NCBI GenBank assembly: GCA_022567155.1
Contig: JADFHN010000003.1
Location: 1-64,000 of the forward strand
Length of the DNA: 64,000 nt
Direction: 5' to 3'
Source: Bacteroidota bacterium
Lineage (GTDB): Bacteria > Bacteroidota > Bacteroidia > Cytophagales > Cyclobacteriaceae
Shown: positions 38,114 through 46,597 of the stretch, one piece after another
Layout: each line of letters starts with the position of its first letter
How positions within the stretch are numbered: position 1 is the first letter of the stretch
Notes under the pieces: model-generated
The model's database searches: none
Told to the model about the DNA's origin: nothing
Seen by the model: the letters and a program-made list of their open reading frames with translations, nothing else
Translations under genes and position numbers: made by a program

Positions 38114-39388
38114 TTAAATGTCTTTGATTTCTGCAACAACAAAAGTGCTGCCTCCAATGAATATCAAATCATCGGAATGGGCCTGTTTGATAGCTTCGGT
38201 GATTGCCCTGTCCACATTTTTTATTATGCTGCCTTTAAGGCCTGCCTTTTTTGCAGCCGTATGTAAGCGTTCTGCCGGCATGCCACGTGGTATATCCGGT
38301 TTGCAAAAATAATAGCTGGCATGTTTAGGCAAAAGGCTGCAAATTTTTACTGCATCCTTGTCATCTACCATGCCCCATACCATATGAAGTTTCCGAAATT
38401 GAAGCTTATTAATTTCCTTAATTACTTCATTAATACCGGCAATATTATGGGCTGTATCACAGATAGTTAAAGGTTTATCATAAATCACCTGCCATCTTCC
38501 TTTAAAATGGGTTAGCTTTTGAAAATCGCACAATCCGTGAGTGACAGCATCTTCCTCAATATTATATTGCTTCCTGCGCAGTAATTCCGTAACAGCCAAA
38601 ACACCCGGTATGTTTTTCAATTGATATTCAGGCAGGTAATTTGTTTCTGAAATACATACGATCTGCTTGTTATGGTTATCAAATAATCGTGTGCCGGTGT
38701 CATCCCACGTGTAAATGGTATCCGCAAATGTGATGGAAGCATTTTTTTCGGACGCAATGCGTTTAAACACATCCGTGGTTTGTATGTCTGATTCACTTAT
38801 CACTACCGGTGTATTCCTTTTTATGATACCACCCTTTTCTACTGCAATTTTAGTTATTGTGTTTCCCAGCATCTGCGTATGATCGAGGCTGATATTGGTA
38901 ATGAGCACTACTTCCGGATTCAGGATGTTGGTAGAATCAAGCCTTCCCCCCAGGCCGGTTTCCACTATTGCTATATCAACATTCTGCCTTGCGAAATATT
39001 CAAAAGCCATCGCTACCGACATTTCAAAAAATGACGGCTTTATCTGTTCTAATAACTCTTTATTTCCCGCTACAATACGCGTAACTTCTGATTCGGGAAT
39101 TTCTCGGCCATTAATTTTAATCCTTTCGGTGAAGTTCTTCAAATGTGGTGAGGTGTACAGACCTGTTTTATAGCCGGCTACATGCAATATAGCCGCCAGC
39201 ATATGTGCACTGCTCCCCTTGCCATTTGTGCCGGCTATGTGTACACTGCGAAACCTATCCTGCGGATTACCTAATGCTTTGCACAAAAGCCTGATGTTGG
39301 TAAGGTCTTTTTTGACCGCAATGGTCCCCACCCGCTGATACATTGGTAATGCACTATATAAAAATTCAAGTGTTTCATCGTAATTCAC
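38114..39388 (-). CDS. folC: Folylpolyglutamate/dihydrofolate synthase
   Basis: A 424-residue Mur-ligase-fold enzyme. P-loop: HIAGTNGKGSSAHMLAAIL (about 48-66). Other family blocks: GLYTSPHLKNFTERIKING, IVETGLGGRLDSTN, NISLDHTQMLGNTI and DTAHNIAGI. It adds glutamate to dihydropteroate and folates with ATP. In related genomes the gene neighbours the TonB/ExbD cluster; here two plus-strand genes (39738-41477) lie between them. Confidence 0.93.
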   Translation of the reverse strand: MNYDETLEFLYSALPMYQRVGTIAVKKDLTNIRLLCKALGNPQDRFRSVHIAGTNGKGSSAHMLAAILHVAGYKTGLYTSPHLKNFTERIKINGREIPESEVTRIVAGNKELLEQIKPSFFEMSVAMAFEYFARQNVDIAIVETGLGGRLDSTNILNPEVVLITNISLDHTQMLGNTITKIAVEKGGIIKRNTPVVISESDIQTTDVFKRIASEKNASITFADTIYTWDDTGTRLFDNHNKQIVCISETNYLPEYQLKNIPGVLAVTELLRRKQYNIEEDAVTHGLCDFQKLTHFKGRWQVIYDKPLTICDTAHNIAGINEVIKEINKLQFRKLHMVWGMVDDKDAVKICSLLPKHASYYFCKPDIPRGMPAERLHTAAKKAGLKGSIIKNVDRAITEAIKQAHSDDLIFIGGSTFVVAEIKDI

Positions 39389-39737
39389 GCTGCGAAATTA
39401 TACGATCCGTTGGACAACACGAACATATCATGGGTAATTGGGTTAAAATAAGATTGGGCCTAAAACGGATGTTTCATATACAAAACATGAGGTATTTTAT
39501 GAAATCCATAAGGTTGATGGATGTAGTGCAGGAATGAAAAACAGTCGCATTTCATCAGAAAATCCAAAAGATGGCTAAAAGGAACTTACTACTGCAAAAC
39601 ATGGTGGATAAAATGCAATTTTCATTATATTTAAGGTAGCAACGGGCATGTATATGCAGCTAAGGGCATAGCGTGGCTGTTAGACAATCGTTAGCAAAAA
39701 TTAAAACAACAACTAAATCAATTTAATAAGTAAAAAA
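39389..39737. other. Gene-free stretch at the left edge of a plus-strand insert
   Basis: No coding frame. The right part has an imperfect inverted arrangement (GCTAAGGGCATAGC, then CGTTAGCAAAAATT at 39689-39702). CGTTAGCAAAA is the reverse complement of TTTTGCTAACA at 40779-40789, after the next gene, so the methyltransferase gene is bracketed by inverted copies. This edge may be where the insert entered. Confidence 0.5.
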
Positions 39738-40775
39738 ATGGAAACAATGAAAGAAAAACAAGTATCTCCTTCTAACATAATGCAAATTGGAATGGGGTTT
39801 TGGGCATCAAAAACACTTCTCACAGCGGTTAATATGAACTTGTTCACTCACTTGATAAAAGGGGAGTTATCCGGACAGGACATTAAAACGAAATTAGACC
39901 TACATGAAAGAGGGCTTTATGATTTTTTGGACACCTTGGTTGCATTAGGTTTTTTGAAAAGAAGTGGACTAAAGGAAACCTCTATGTACAGCAACTCAGA
40001 AGATACAGACCTATTTCTCGACAAGAATAAACCAAGCTATGTTGGTGGTATGTTAGAAATGTGCAATAACAGGTTATATGCCTTTTGGAATGATTTTGAA
40101 GAAGGATTAAAAACAGGATTACCACAAAATGAAACGAAAACCGGAGGTAAACCACTTTTTGAAGAATTATATGCCAATGAAGAAAAACTTAGAGAATTTT
40201 TAAAAGCAATGGGTGGATTACAAATGGGAAATTTCATGGCTTTTGCAAACAAGTTTGATTTTTCCAGCTATACTACGCTGTGCGATATAGGAGGTGCAGG
40301 AGGATATCTGGCCGCACAGGTAGCCATGAATAATGCCCACATGAAGTGTATTTCCTTCGACTTGCCTCCAGTAGAGCCGGTTGCCACAGAAAATATTAAT
40401 ATGTTGGAGCTAAGCGATAAAGTATCTATTCAATCAGGAGATTTTCTCAAGGAGGACTTGCCAAAAGCTGATATTATTACCATGGGAAATATTTTACATG
40501 ATTGGGGTATTGAAGACAAGAAAATGCTAATCAAGAAAGGATATGACGCACTACCACAAGGAGGATCATTGGTGGTTATCGAGAACATTATAGATGATAA
40601 TCGAAGTGAAAATGCTTTTGGACTAATGATGTCATTGAATATGTTAATAGAAACACCCGAAGGGTTTGACTTTTCTGCAGCGGACTTTGATGGCTGGGCA
40701 AAAGAAATTGGTTTTACACAAACCTCCAAAATGCCATTGACCGGACCTTCAAGTGCTGTAATCGCTATAAAGTAA
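39738..40775 (+). CDS. SAM-dependent O-methyltransferase
   Basis: A 345-residue class I O-methyltransferase of the small-molecule (acetylserotonin/hydroxyneurosporene) type. The N-terminal winged-helix dimer domain is followed by the SAM site TLCDIGGAGGYLAAQVA (about 176-192). The catalytic His is in NILHDWGIEDKKML, followed by LPQGGSLVVIENIIDD. The acceptor is unknown; a phenol or similar hydroxyl is usual. The gene opposes all genes around it, lies inside an otherwise minus-strand operon region, and is bracketed by inverted sequence copies, which points to acquisition. Confidence 0.88.
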   Translation: METMKEKQVSPSNIMQIGMGFWASKTLLTAVNMNLFTHLIKGELSGQDIKTKLDLHERGLYDFLDTLVALGFLKRSGLKETSMYSNSEDTDLFLDKNKPSYVGGMLEMCNNRLYAFWNDFEEGLKTGLPQNETKTGGKPLFEELYANEEKLREFLKAMGGLQMGNFMAFANKFDFSSYTTLCDIGGAGGYLAAQVAMNNAHMKCISFDLPPVEPVATENINMLELSDKVSIQSGDFLKEDLPKADIITMGNILHDWGIEDKKMLIKKGYDALPQGGSLVVIENIIDDNRSENAFGLMMSLNMLIETPEGFDFSAADFDGWAKEIGFTQTSKMPLTGPSSAVIAIK

Positions 40776-40923
40776 AACTTTTGCTAACAAGGGCTAAAAA
40801 AACATAGGGCGAACAGTGTTTAAGCAAGTTTTCTGCTTTTAACAAACTTACTGCTCGGCTGAAAGTTCAGTACTATTAAAGCCACACGTTTTTTAGCCGG
40901 AACGTTGTCGGAAAATTATAAAT
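40776..40923. repeat. Long imperfect palindrome between two inserted genes
   Basis: GGCTAAAAAAAC (40792-40803) faces GTTTTTTAGCC (40888-40898), with CTAACAAG outside on the left and CGTTGTCGG on the right. Inside are more arms, AAGTTT...AAACTT and CTGCT...AGCAG-like segments, so the whole approximately 130 bases can fold into one long bulged hairpin. Its right edge (CGTTGTCGGAAAATTATAAA) parallels the edge before the methyltransferase gene (CGTTAGCAAAAATTAAAAC). The layout recalls recombination sites between gene cassettes. Confidence 0.65.
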
Positions 40924-40931
40924 AAAACAAA

Positions 40932-41477
40932 ATGAACAACCTGACTAAAATTCTGCTGTTGACAATGTTGACAGCCAGTTGCAATACAGCAACCAATACA
41001 AATGACCTTAAGGACGGCAAAACAGATACCCCTAAACAAAAAGTAACAGTTATGAATGACACAACACCAAAAGTTACAGGCATAGGAGGCATTTTCTTCC
41101 GGTCTATAAATCCTCAGGAAATAAGGGAATGGTATGGTGCAAACTTAGGACTGGCAATAGATGACAACGGCTCGCCATTCGAATTCAGAAACGCAAACAG
41201 ACCAGAGGAAATCAATTATCTCAGATGGAGCCCGTTTGAGGAAGGAACAGACTATTTCAAGCCGTCAGAGAAAGAATTCATGATTAACTACAGAGTACAG
41301 AATATTGAAGGGCTGGTAAAAAAACTCAGAGATAATGGCGTCACCATAGTGGATGATATTGAGGAATTTGAATATGGAAAGTTTGTACATATCATGGACC
41401 CTGAAGGAAACAAAATTGAACTATGGGAACCTATCGACAGCTTTTTCACTCAAATGGGAGGGATAACAACTAAATGA
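40932..41477 (+). CDS. VOC (glyoxalase-like) lipoprotein
   Basis: A 181-residue protein with a lipoprotein signal (LLTMLTASC, Cys about 17) and a short Thr/Asp/Lys-rich linker. One vicinal-oxygen-chelate unit (about 48-172) follows: KVTGIGGIFFRSINPQEIRE, EWYGANLGLAIDD and FVHIMDPEGNKIELWEP, with the terminal Glu metal ligand. VOC proteins with this pattern are usually cytoplasmic lyases or resistance proteins, so lipid export is unusual. It ends in an ATGA overlap with a short ORF. It follows the methyltransferase gene after a long palindrome. Confidence 0.85.
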   Translation: MNNLTKILLLTMLTASCNTATNTNDLKDGKTDTPKQKVTVMNDTTPKVTGIGGIFFRSINPQEIREWYGANLGLAIDDNGSPFEFRNANRPEEINYLRWSPFEEGTDYFKPSEKEFMINYRVQNIEGLVKKLRDNGVTIVDDIEEFEYGKFVHIMDPEGNKIELWEPIDSFFTQMGGITTK

Positions 41478-41566
41478 CGATGGTTATGGACGACAAACTA
41501 CACCCATTCCTAAAAATGGTTGAACACAAGGAGAATAAAAAAGAAAAAAGCGCTACCTCGACTTGA
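41474..41566 (+). pseudogene. Truncated 30-codon ORF coupled to the VOC gene
   Basis: ATG 41474 overlaps the TGA of the VOC gene (ATGA) and encodes 30 residues, including MDDKLHPFLKMVEHKEN and a Lys-rich end, before a TGA at 41564. Its last 14 bases run into the 3' end of the TonB-like gene on the other strand. The coupling suggests it is the start of a once longer downstream gene, cut where the insert joins the old operon. I do not recognise the family. Confidence 0.45.
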
Positions 41567-42410
41567 TAATAAAGGTGATTTTACCAGTTGAAATCGGGGC
41601 TGGAGGTAAATTGTCAGTTTTGCTGAATGTGAGTTTTTCCACTTCTGCTTTGTAAATCTTTTCAACGGACGGACTCACCGTTTTTTCCAGTGTTTTTATC
41701 GAAATGATCTCACCCTGATCATCGATTTTTATTTCAAACACAATTCTTCCAATTTCATTAGAAGTATCGTTGGGCTCAGGTTTAAAATCCCATATCCATC
41801 CGGCCAGTTCGAGTGATGATCCGCCACCGCCACCGGGTTTGCCGTAGAGCGCCCGCTCATCAATTACTCCCTGTACATAACCCTGGTCTCCGGTTTCATC
41901 GGTTTTATCTCCCTGATTAGCAGTAACTGGTGTGTTTTCTTTGCCTTTATCGCTTTCCGGCACTACTTTCTCTTCTTCCGTTTTTTCTTCGGATTCAACC
42001 GGAACGGGTTCCTCTTTTGCTATTGTTTCTTCGACAACATCCGTATCTTCCGTTTTTTCTTCAACAACATCCTCACTTTCATCGTCCTCAAACACTTCCG
42101 TTACCTCTTCCACAACAGGTTCGCCAATAACTTCGGGTTCTGGTTCTTCTTCCGGGCTTTCTTCCGGCTGTGTTTCTTCAGGCTCCGCTTCTACTTTATT
42201 TTCTATCTGTTTTACCGGCGTTTCAGGTTGCACTTCTCCTGTTCCTGACTGGTCAACCCCGAAATTCAATACGATTCCGTACTCGGGCAGGGGGGGATCC
42301 GGTTCCTGCCAGGCCGTCAAAAAGGCAAAAAGAAGCAATAACAGGGTGTGTACAGTCAGAGAAACTATCATACCCACACGCTTGTTCTTCTTTTCTTCCA
42401 ACGAAGTCAT
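41553..42410 (-). CDS. TonB-like energy transducer
   Basis: A 285-residue protein. A single N-terminal membrane helix (GMIVSLTVHTLLLLLFAFLT, about 13-32) is followed by a long acidic Pro/Glu/Val-rich linker that spans the periplasm (about 50-170), then a compact C-terminal domain ending TGKITFIIKSR. It is the last gene of an exbB-exbD-tonB-like set and should carry proton-motive energy to outer-membrane receptors such as the one at 21991-24366. The C-terminal domain is poorly matched to classical TonB, so a TolA-like role is an alternative. Confidence 0.8.
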   Translation of the reverse strand: MTSLEEKKNKRVGMIVSLTVHTLLLLLFAFLTAWQEPDPPLPEYGIVLNFGVDQSGTGEVQPETPVKQIENKVEAEPEETQPEESPEEEPEPEVIGEPVVEEVTEVFEDDESEDVVEEKTEDTDVVEETIAKEEPVPVESEEKTEEEKVVPESDKGKENTPVTANQGDKTDETGDQGYVQGVIDERALYGKPGGGGGSSLELAGWIWDFKPEPNDTSNEIGRIVFEIKIDDQGEIISIKTLEKTVSPSVEKIYKAEVEKLTFSKTDNLPPAPISTGKITFIIKSR

Positions 42411-42435
42411 AACATGACAAAATTAACGATAAAAC

Positions 42436-42825
42436 CTAATTGGGTTTGGTTGCAATTGAAACCTTTGCATTTAATGACGTAGCAATCCCGGCTAGTTCTA
42501 CCAGAAATCCGCTGGGAACACTTTTATCGATATGCAAAGACACATTTCCTTCCTGCCCGTCGAGTTCTTTGCGCAACGCATTTTCCAGGTCTTTTTTGTT
42601 TATGGGCCTGTCATTCACATAATACTTCAGATCTTCGGTAATGGTTACCGTTACTTTCTGCAATGTAATCTTCGAACTTTTACTGGTAGGCAGGTTTACA
42701 GGCAAACCTGACGGGGTGATAAACGATGATGTAAGCATGAAAAAGATCAGCAGCAAAAATATAATATCGGTCATGGATGACATGCTGAAAGAACTGTCAA
42801 CCTTATGCTTTGATTGTAAATCCAT
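42436..42825 (-). CDS. exbD: ExbD/TolR biopolymer transport protein
   Basis: A 129-residue protein with one N-terminal membrane helix, MTDIIFLLLIFFMLTSSFI. It contains the Asp (about residue 21) that takes part in proton passage in ExbD/TolR. The periplasmic domain contains KITLQKVTVTITEDLKYYVN and the C-terminal VELAGIATSLNAKVSIAT. It works with the ExbB-type protein at 42995 and the TonB-like protein 25 bases downstream. Confidence 0.9.
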   Translation of the reverse strand: MDLQSKHKVDSSFSMSSMTDIIFLLLIFFMLTSSFITPSGLPVNLPTSKSSKITLQKVTVTITEDLKYYVNDRPINKKDLENALRKELDGQEGNVSLHIDKSVPSGFLVELAGIATSLNAKVSIATKPN

Positions 42826-42841
42826 TTTAGTTTCTAATTAG

Positions 42842-42994
42842 TGTTTGTCTATAAAGTCGTTTATTCAAAGAAAAATTGCCGTGTCTGAAGGCAGGCAGGA
42901 ATGATTTTATTTATAAACCCACCCCCTACCCCTCCGAAGAGGGGATTTATGGTATTCTATTTTTCTTTATCGCATGTCTATTGACAGAATCTAA
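42842..42994. repeat. Intergenic copy of the G-rich dispersed repeat
   Basis: CCACCCCCTACCCCTCCGAA (about 42919-42938), followed by GAGGGGATT, is the inverted counterpart of the repeat at 36976-37007. It lies between exbD and exbB and lengthens a gap that would otherwise be short. There is no coding frame. Confidence 0.55.
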
Positions 42995-43675
42995 TTACTG
43001 TGGTTCCTGCAATAAATCTATAAACTCCACGGAGTTATACTCCATTTTATGTACGAGTTTCTGCACTCTTGTCACGAGGTAGTTATACCCCAGATAAGCA
43101 AGAATACCTACAACCAGACCTGCGGCTGTAGTTATCATGGCTTCGTATATTCCTTGCGACAACAACTTCGGGCTTACCGAACCTTCTTCTTGAGCAATCG
43201 CAATAAATGCTTTGATCATACCTATTACGGTACCCAGAAAGCCAAGCATAGGCGCAGCGCCTGCAATGGTTGCCAGTATCGAAAGGTTTTTCTCAAGCCG
43301 GTATATTTCAATTTTTCCCACATTTTCGATAGAAACTTCAATATTTTTCAGTGAACTGCCGATCCGTGAAACACCCTTTTCGATCATCCTGGCAATGGGT
43401 GAATCTACATGAGCGCACTGAATTTTAGCACCTTCTATATCACCACGGGTCACTTTGTCACGTATTTCATCGATAAAGTTATCCGGAGTTCTGGAAGCCG
43501 ATTTAATCGTACGGTACCTTTCTACAAATACATAGACGGCTACGACTGAAAGGAGCAGGATGATAATCAGTACAAAACCTCCTTTTGAGAGCAAATCCAG
43601 CACCGTAAGCGTATTGCCTCCTGCCTCTGTGGCCAGTGTATCTGCAACAGAGGTTGTAATTTGAAGTATTTCCAT
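42995..43675 (-). CDS. exbB: ExbB/TolQ (MotA-type) proton channel protein
   Basis: A 226-residue MotA/TolQ/ExbB protein with three membrane helices: GGFVLIIILLLSVVAVYVFV (about 31-50), LATIAGAAPMLGFLGTVIGM (about 132-151, the conserved channel motif) and YEAMITTAAGLVVGILAYLG (about 173-192). It forms the proton channel with ExbD and drives the TonB-like protein. First gene of the set, with exbD 170 bases downstream across a repeat. Confidence 0.92.
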   Translation of the reverse strand: MEILQITTSVADTLATEAGGNTLTVLDLLSKGGFVLIIILLLSVVAVYVFVERYRTIKSASRTPDNFIDEIRDKVTRGDIEGAKIQCAHVDSPIARMIEKGVSRIGSSLKNIEVSIENVGKIEIYRLEKNLSILATIAGAAPMLGFLGTVIGMIKAFIAIAQEEGSVSPKLLSQGIYEAMITTAAGLVVGILAYLGYNYLVTRVQKLVHKMEYNSVEFIDLLQEPQ

Positions 43676-43880
43676 TAATTTTAAAAATTGGTTCTACTGT
43701 TATTTTGGTAGAAATGATTAACTATATAAATGCATAAATGATTGAATGCGAAAATATTTACAATTGCTCCTTGTGAATATATCTTTCCCTGTCATCCTTC
43801 ACTATAAAAATTTATTTAAACATTTAAGCATTTTAGCATTCGGTTAAAAATCCATTCTTCATTAAATTCGTGGTAAAGCC

Positions 43881-44804
43881 TTAATATTTTAAGACCCAGA
43901 TATTTTCACCATAGTCCCCTTTTAGTCCGTTGGCGTTGGTCTGGGCTTCCGTCCACGAACTATAATCGGACAATGCAACCCTGTAAAATCCTTTGTCAGG
44001 TGGTGAGAGAATCATAATTCCGCTTCCTTTTGCCGCCAGATCGTTCCCGTAATCATTAGCAAGGTCTCCATCTACAAAACTACCTACTACAACGTAATAA
44101 CGTCCGGTTCTCTCAGTTATTATCGAAATAGTGCCCGGCTCTGGTTGTGCACTTTCCTCCTCTGCAGCAGCTTCGGCTTCAGCAGCAGCCTGCTGCTCCA
44201 ATATTCTTGCCTCCTCAGCCGCTTTTTTAGCTGCTTCTTCCTGTTGTTTTGCAATAAGCGCTTCTTTTTTTGCTTTTTCAGCCAGGGCTTTATGCTCAGG
44301 CCGGTAGAAGCCAAAAAACCATACAGCAGCTACCACAATTATAACGCCCAAAATTCCCAATAAAATTTTCGGGAGAACGGAAGGTTGCCTGGGAGGTACA
44401 TAACCTGTCCTGACCGGTTGCGATTCATCTTCCTTTTCATCTTCAGGTTCGTAAGTTCCTTCCTCCAGGTCTTCGAATTCACCTTCATCTTCTGCAAAGT
44501 CTTCTTTCTGAGTTTCTTCTGCAGCCACCTCATCAACAGATTCGATCTCCGATTCCGGCTCAGGTTCAGGTTCTTTCTCCTGCTCCGTTTCCGGCTCAGG
44601 TTCAGGTTCTTTCTCCTGCTCCGATTCCGGTTCTTCAGATGGCTCTTCTACCTCATCAAGTGGTTTAAAATCAACATCCGGCAATCCAAAGCTTTCGTCT
44701 GCATCGTCTATGCTTTCAATAGATTCTTCGTTGATATTTTCATCTTCAACTTTTTTCTTTTTTCTTTCGACCTTAGTTTTTTTCTTTTTTTTATCGTCTT
44801 TCAT
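43881..44804 (-). CDS. SPOR-domain membrane protein with acidic cytoplasmic region
   Basis: A 307-residue protein. The N-terminus is strongly basic (KDDKKKKKTKVERKKKK), then comes an acidic low-complexity region (about 20-140, Glu/Pro/Asp) with a 12-residue repeat EPEPEPETEQEK. One membrane helix (PKILLGILGVIIVVAAVWFF, about 149-168), an Ala/Glu coiled coil (about 175-220) and a C-terminal SPOR domain (about 230-307; RYYVVVGSFVDGDLANDYGN) complete it. SPOR domains bind denuded peptidoglycan and bring proteins to the division site. Confidence 0.87.
   Translation of the reverse strand: MKDDKKKKKTKVERKKKKVEDENINEESIESIDDADESFGLPDVDFKPLDEVEEPSEEPESEQEKEPEPEPETEQEKEPEPEPESEIESVDEVAAEETQKEDFAEDEGEFEDLEEGTYEPEDEKEDESQPVRTGYVPPRQPSVLPKILLGILGVIIVVAAVWFFGFYRPEHKALAEKAKKEALIAKQQEEAAKKAAEEARILEQQAAAEAEAAAEEESAQPEPGTISIITERTGRYYVVVGSFVDGDLANDYGNDLAAKGSGIMILSPPDKGFYRVALSDYSSWTEAQTNANGLKGDYGENIWVLKY
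44553..44630. repeat. 36-bp tandem repeat inside the SPOR gene
   Basis: Two full copies of a 36-bp unit beginning TTCCGGCTCAGG (44553-44588, 44589-44624) and a partial third. The unit is in frame and codes for the 12-residue EPEPEPE-type acidic repeat. Being exactly divisible by three, copy number can change without breaking the gene. Confidence 0.8.
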
Positions 44805-44910
44805 AATGAGATAGATATAATGCGAATAGTTTTCAAGGTAAGAAAACTAATTTTTTGTTCAAAAATAAATTCTGCCGTGAATTTAATTAAAATTATTTAT
44901 AACCTGTAAG

Positions 44911-46596
44911 TTAAAAGCTGTAAGATAATCCTGCAAGCCATTGAAGCCCTCTTGTTGAATAATTAAGATATCGTTGATTTTTCCTGCCGATTACATTAAA
45001 TGTTTTGAAAAATACCGAGGCTTGTTCGGAAATAAGATATGAAAAGCCCAGATCAATATCCTGGATTGCATCCATTTCTATGACGGTTCCGGTGCCCGGG
45101 TCGCGAGCTTTGAGTCCACCCATTACGTATGCATCTGCCGTAAATTTGAATTTTTCAAAAAGTGCGAATGTACTTAAAAAGGTGATGTCGTATGCCGGCC
45201 TGTGCCAGGCCTCTGTCACCTGATCCGAAGTATGGTAGAAAAAATGTTCTGCATTTAGCCCGATGTTTATATTTTTTGTGACATCGTACCCGATCGATCC
45301 TCTCAGATGATTATAGCTACTTGATTTGGTATCATAAATAACCGTGAATTTTATGGTATCCGCAGGATCGTTGATAAAATACGGGCGGTTTTTAAAATAG
45401 ATAAGGTCGGTTCCAATATCATAGCTCCATGCTTTACCCAGTTTACCTTTGATGCCCGCATAAAAATCAAATGTGCGAATCTGGTTAAAAACATCGATCT
45501 CCGGACTTAAATGCCGGTTTTCATTAAGCAACGATTTAAGTGAAATTTTATCAACATCCGCCCTGAAACCGCCATATGCTTCTGTGTTCCTGCTTATACT
45601 ATATGACACGTTGAACAATGGGAAAAACCGGAAAGATTTATCTTCACCCAAAGTATCGTTGACAAACACCGCACTAAAACCCAACGACATATCAAGGTTA
45701 TCCAATGTGTAATTCAGGTATGGTTTTATCCGTACAAAATGTCGGTTGTAGGAAGGTGTACGCTCATCTTTCCGGTTTATCAGATATAAATCGGATATAA
45801 TTTCAATGGTGTAGTTTTCCTGAATTGGGATCCTGCCGGAAAAATTGAAACCAAAATCCGCTTCAGTGGCGGAATAGTAATCTTGAACATAATCGAATAT
45901 GGCCTGCACCGAATACCCTGATTCCTTATCCGGAAGATTTGTGGTGATTTTGCCCGCAAATGTGAAATTATTCAATACCTGCTTAAAGGCGTCAGGATTT
46001 AATTCAATAAGCCGGAATATGGTATCCGCGGGGTTATACCCATAAAAATCAAATGCATCACGCCTGTATGATAATTTACCCCAGATTGTAGCCTGGTTAA
46101 GGAAAATATTTCCTGAAAGATCGGCAATGCTTTCACTATCTCCTGAATTTTCATCTGCTACAGGGCCTTTGGCAGATGACCGGTGCCGTATAAACAGGTT
46201 GAAGGAGTGTTCGTCATTTCTTATGGTACCCATACTGCCTTCCAGATACGCTGTACCGTAATTTCCATAACCTAATTTTACATTGTTTCCCCTTACCACA
46301 GGCAATGACTGCGTTTTGATCGTCAATGGTCTGACGCGTGTTCGCAGGTCGCCCGGTACAAATTTTGAGGGTATATAATTATATTTCAAGCCCAGTATTC
46401 CTGACTGAAGTTCAAACGATGGCACTTTTTCAAATATACGTCTGGTGCGTGGCAGTACAACCTTTCGTTCTTTTTCAATGATCACTTCCGCTTCTTCTAT
46501 TTCGCCCATTCCTTCCCAGTCTTCCTGCGCTAAAGCAACGGATGAAATCGTTACTGCTATTACATTAAAAATCAGAATCTTATGTATTATTTTCAT
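44911..46596 (-). CDS. Outer-membrane beta-barrel protein
   Basis: About 561 residues from ATG 46596, which gives a normal signal peptide (MKIIHKILIF to SVALAQ); the frame itself opens further up inside the TPR gene. The mature part is a long series of amphipathic strands with aromatic girdles (NVKLGYGNYGTAYLEGSMGT, NYTIEIISDLYLINRKDERT) ending in GLQWLAGLSYSF, the C-terminal aromatic of barrels. No plug domain is present, so it is a TonB-independent barrel. It starts 2 bases after the stop of the large TPR gene and is co-transcribed with it. Confidence 0.8.
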   Translation of the reverse strand: MKIIHKILIFNVIAVTISSVALAQEDWEGMGEIEEAEVIIEKERKVVLPRTRRIFEKVPSFELQSGILGLKYNYIPSKFVPGDLRTRVRPLTIKTQSLPVVRGNNVKLGYGNYGTAYLEGSMGTIRNDEHSFNLFIRHRSSAKGPVADENSGDSESIADLSGNIFLNQATIWGKLSYRRDAFDFYGYNPADTIFRLIELNPDAFKQVLNNFTFAGKITTNLPDKESGYSVQAIFDYVQDYYSATEADFGFNFSGRIPIQENYTIEIISDLYLINRKDERTPSYNRHFVRIKPYLNYTLDNLDMSLGFSAVFVNDTLGEDKSFRFFPLFNVSYSISRNTEAYGGFRADVDKISLKSLLNENRHLSPEIDVFNQIRTFDFYAGIKGKLGKAWSYDIGTDLIYFKNRPYFINDPADTIKFTVIYDTKSSSYNHLRGSIGYDVTKNINIGLNAEHFFYHTSDQVTEAWHRPAYDITFLSTFALFEKFKFTADAYVMGGLKARDPGTGTVIEMDAIQDIDLGFSYLISEQASVFFKTFNVIGRKNQRYLNYSTRGLQWLAGLSYSF

Positions 46597-46597
46597 T

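Noticed and set aside
40776-40923. True integron attC site
   Set aside because: The palindrome is cassette-like, but the consensus core sites GTTRRRY and RYYYAAC are not matched and no integron integrase is present in the window. Kept only as a structural repeat.
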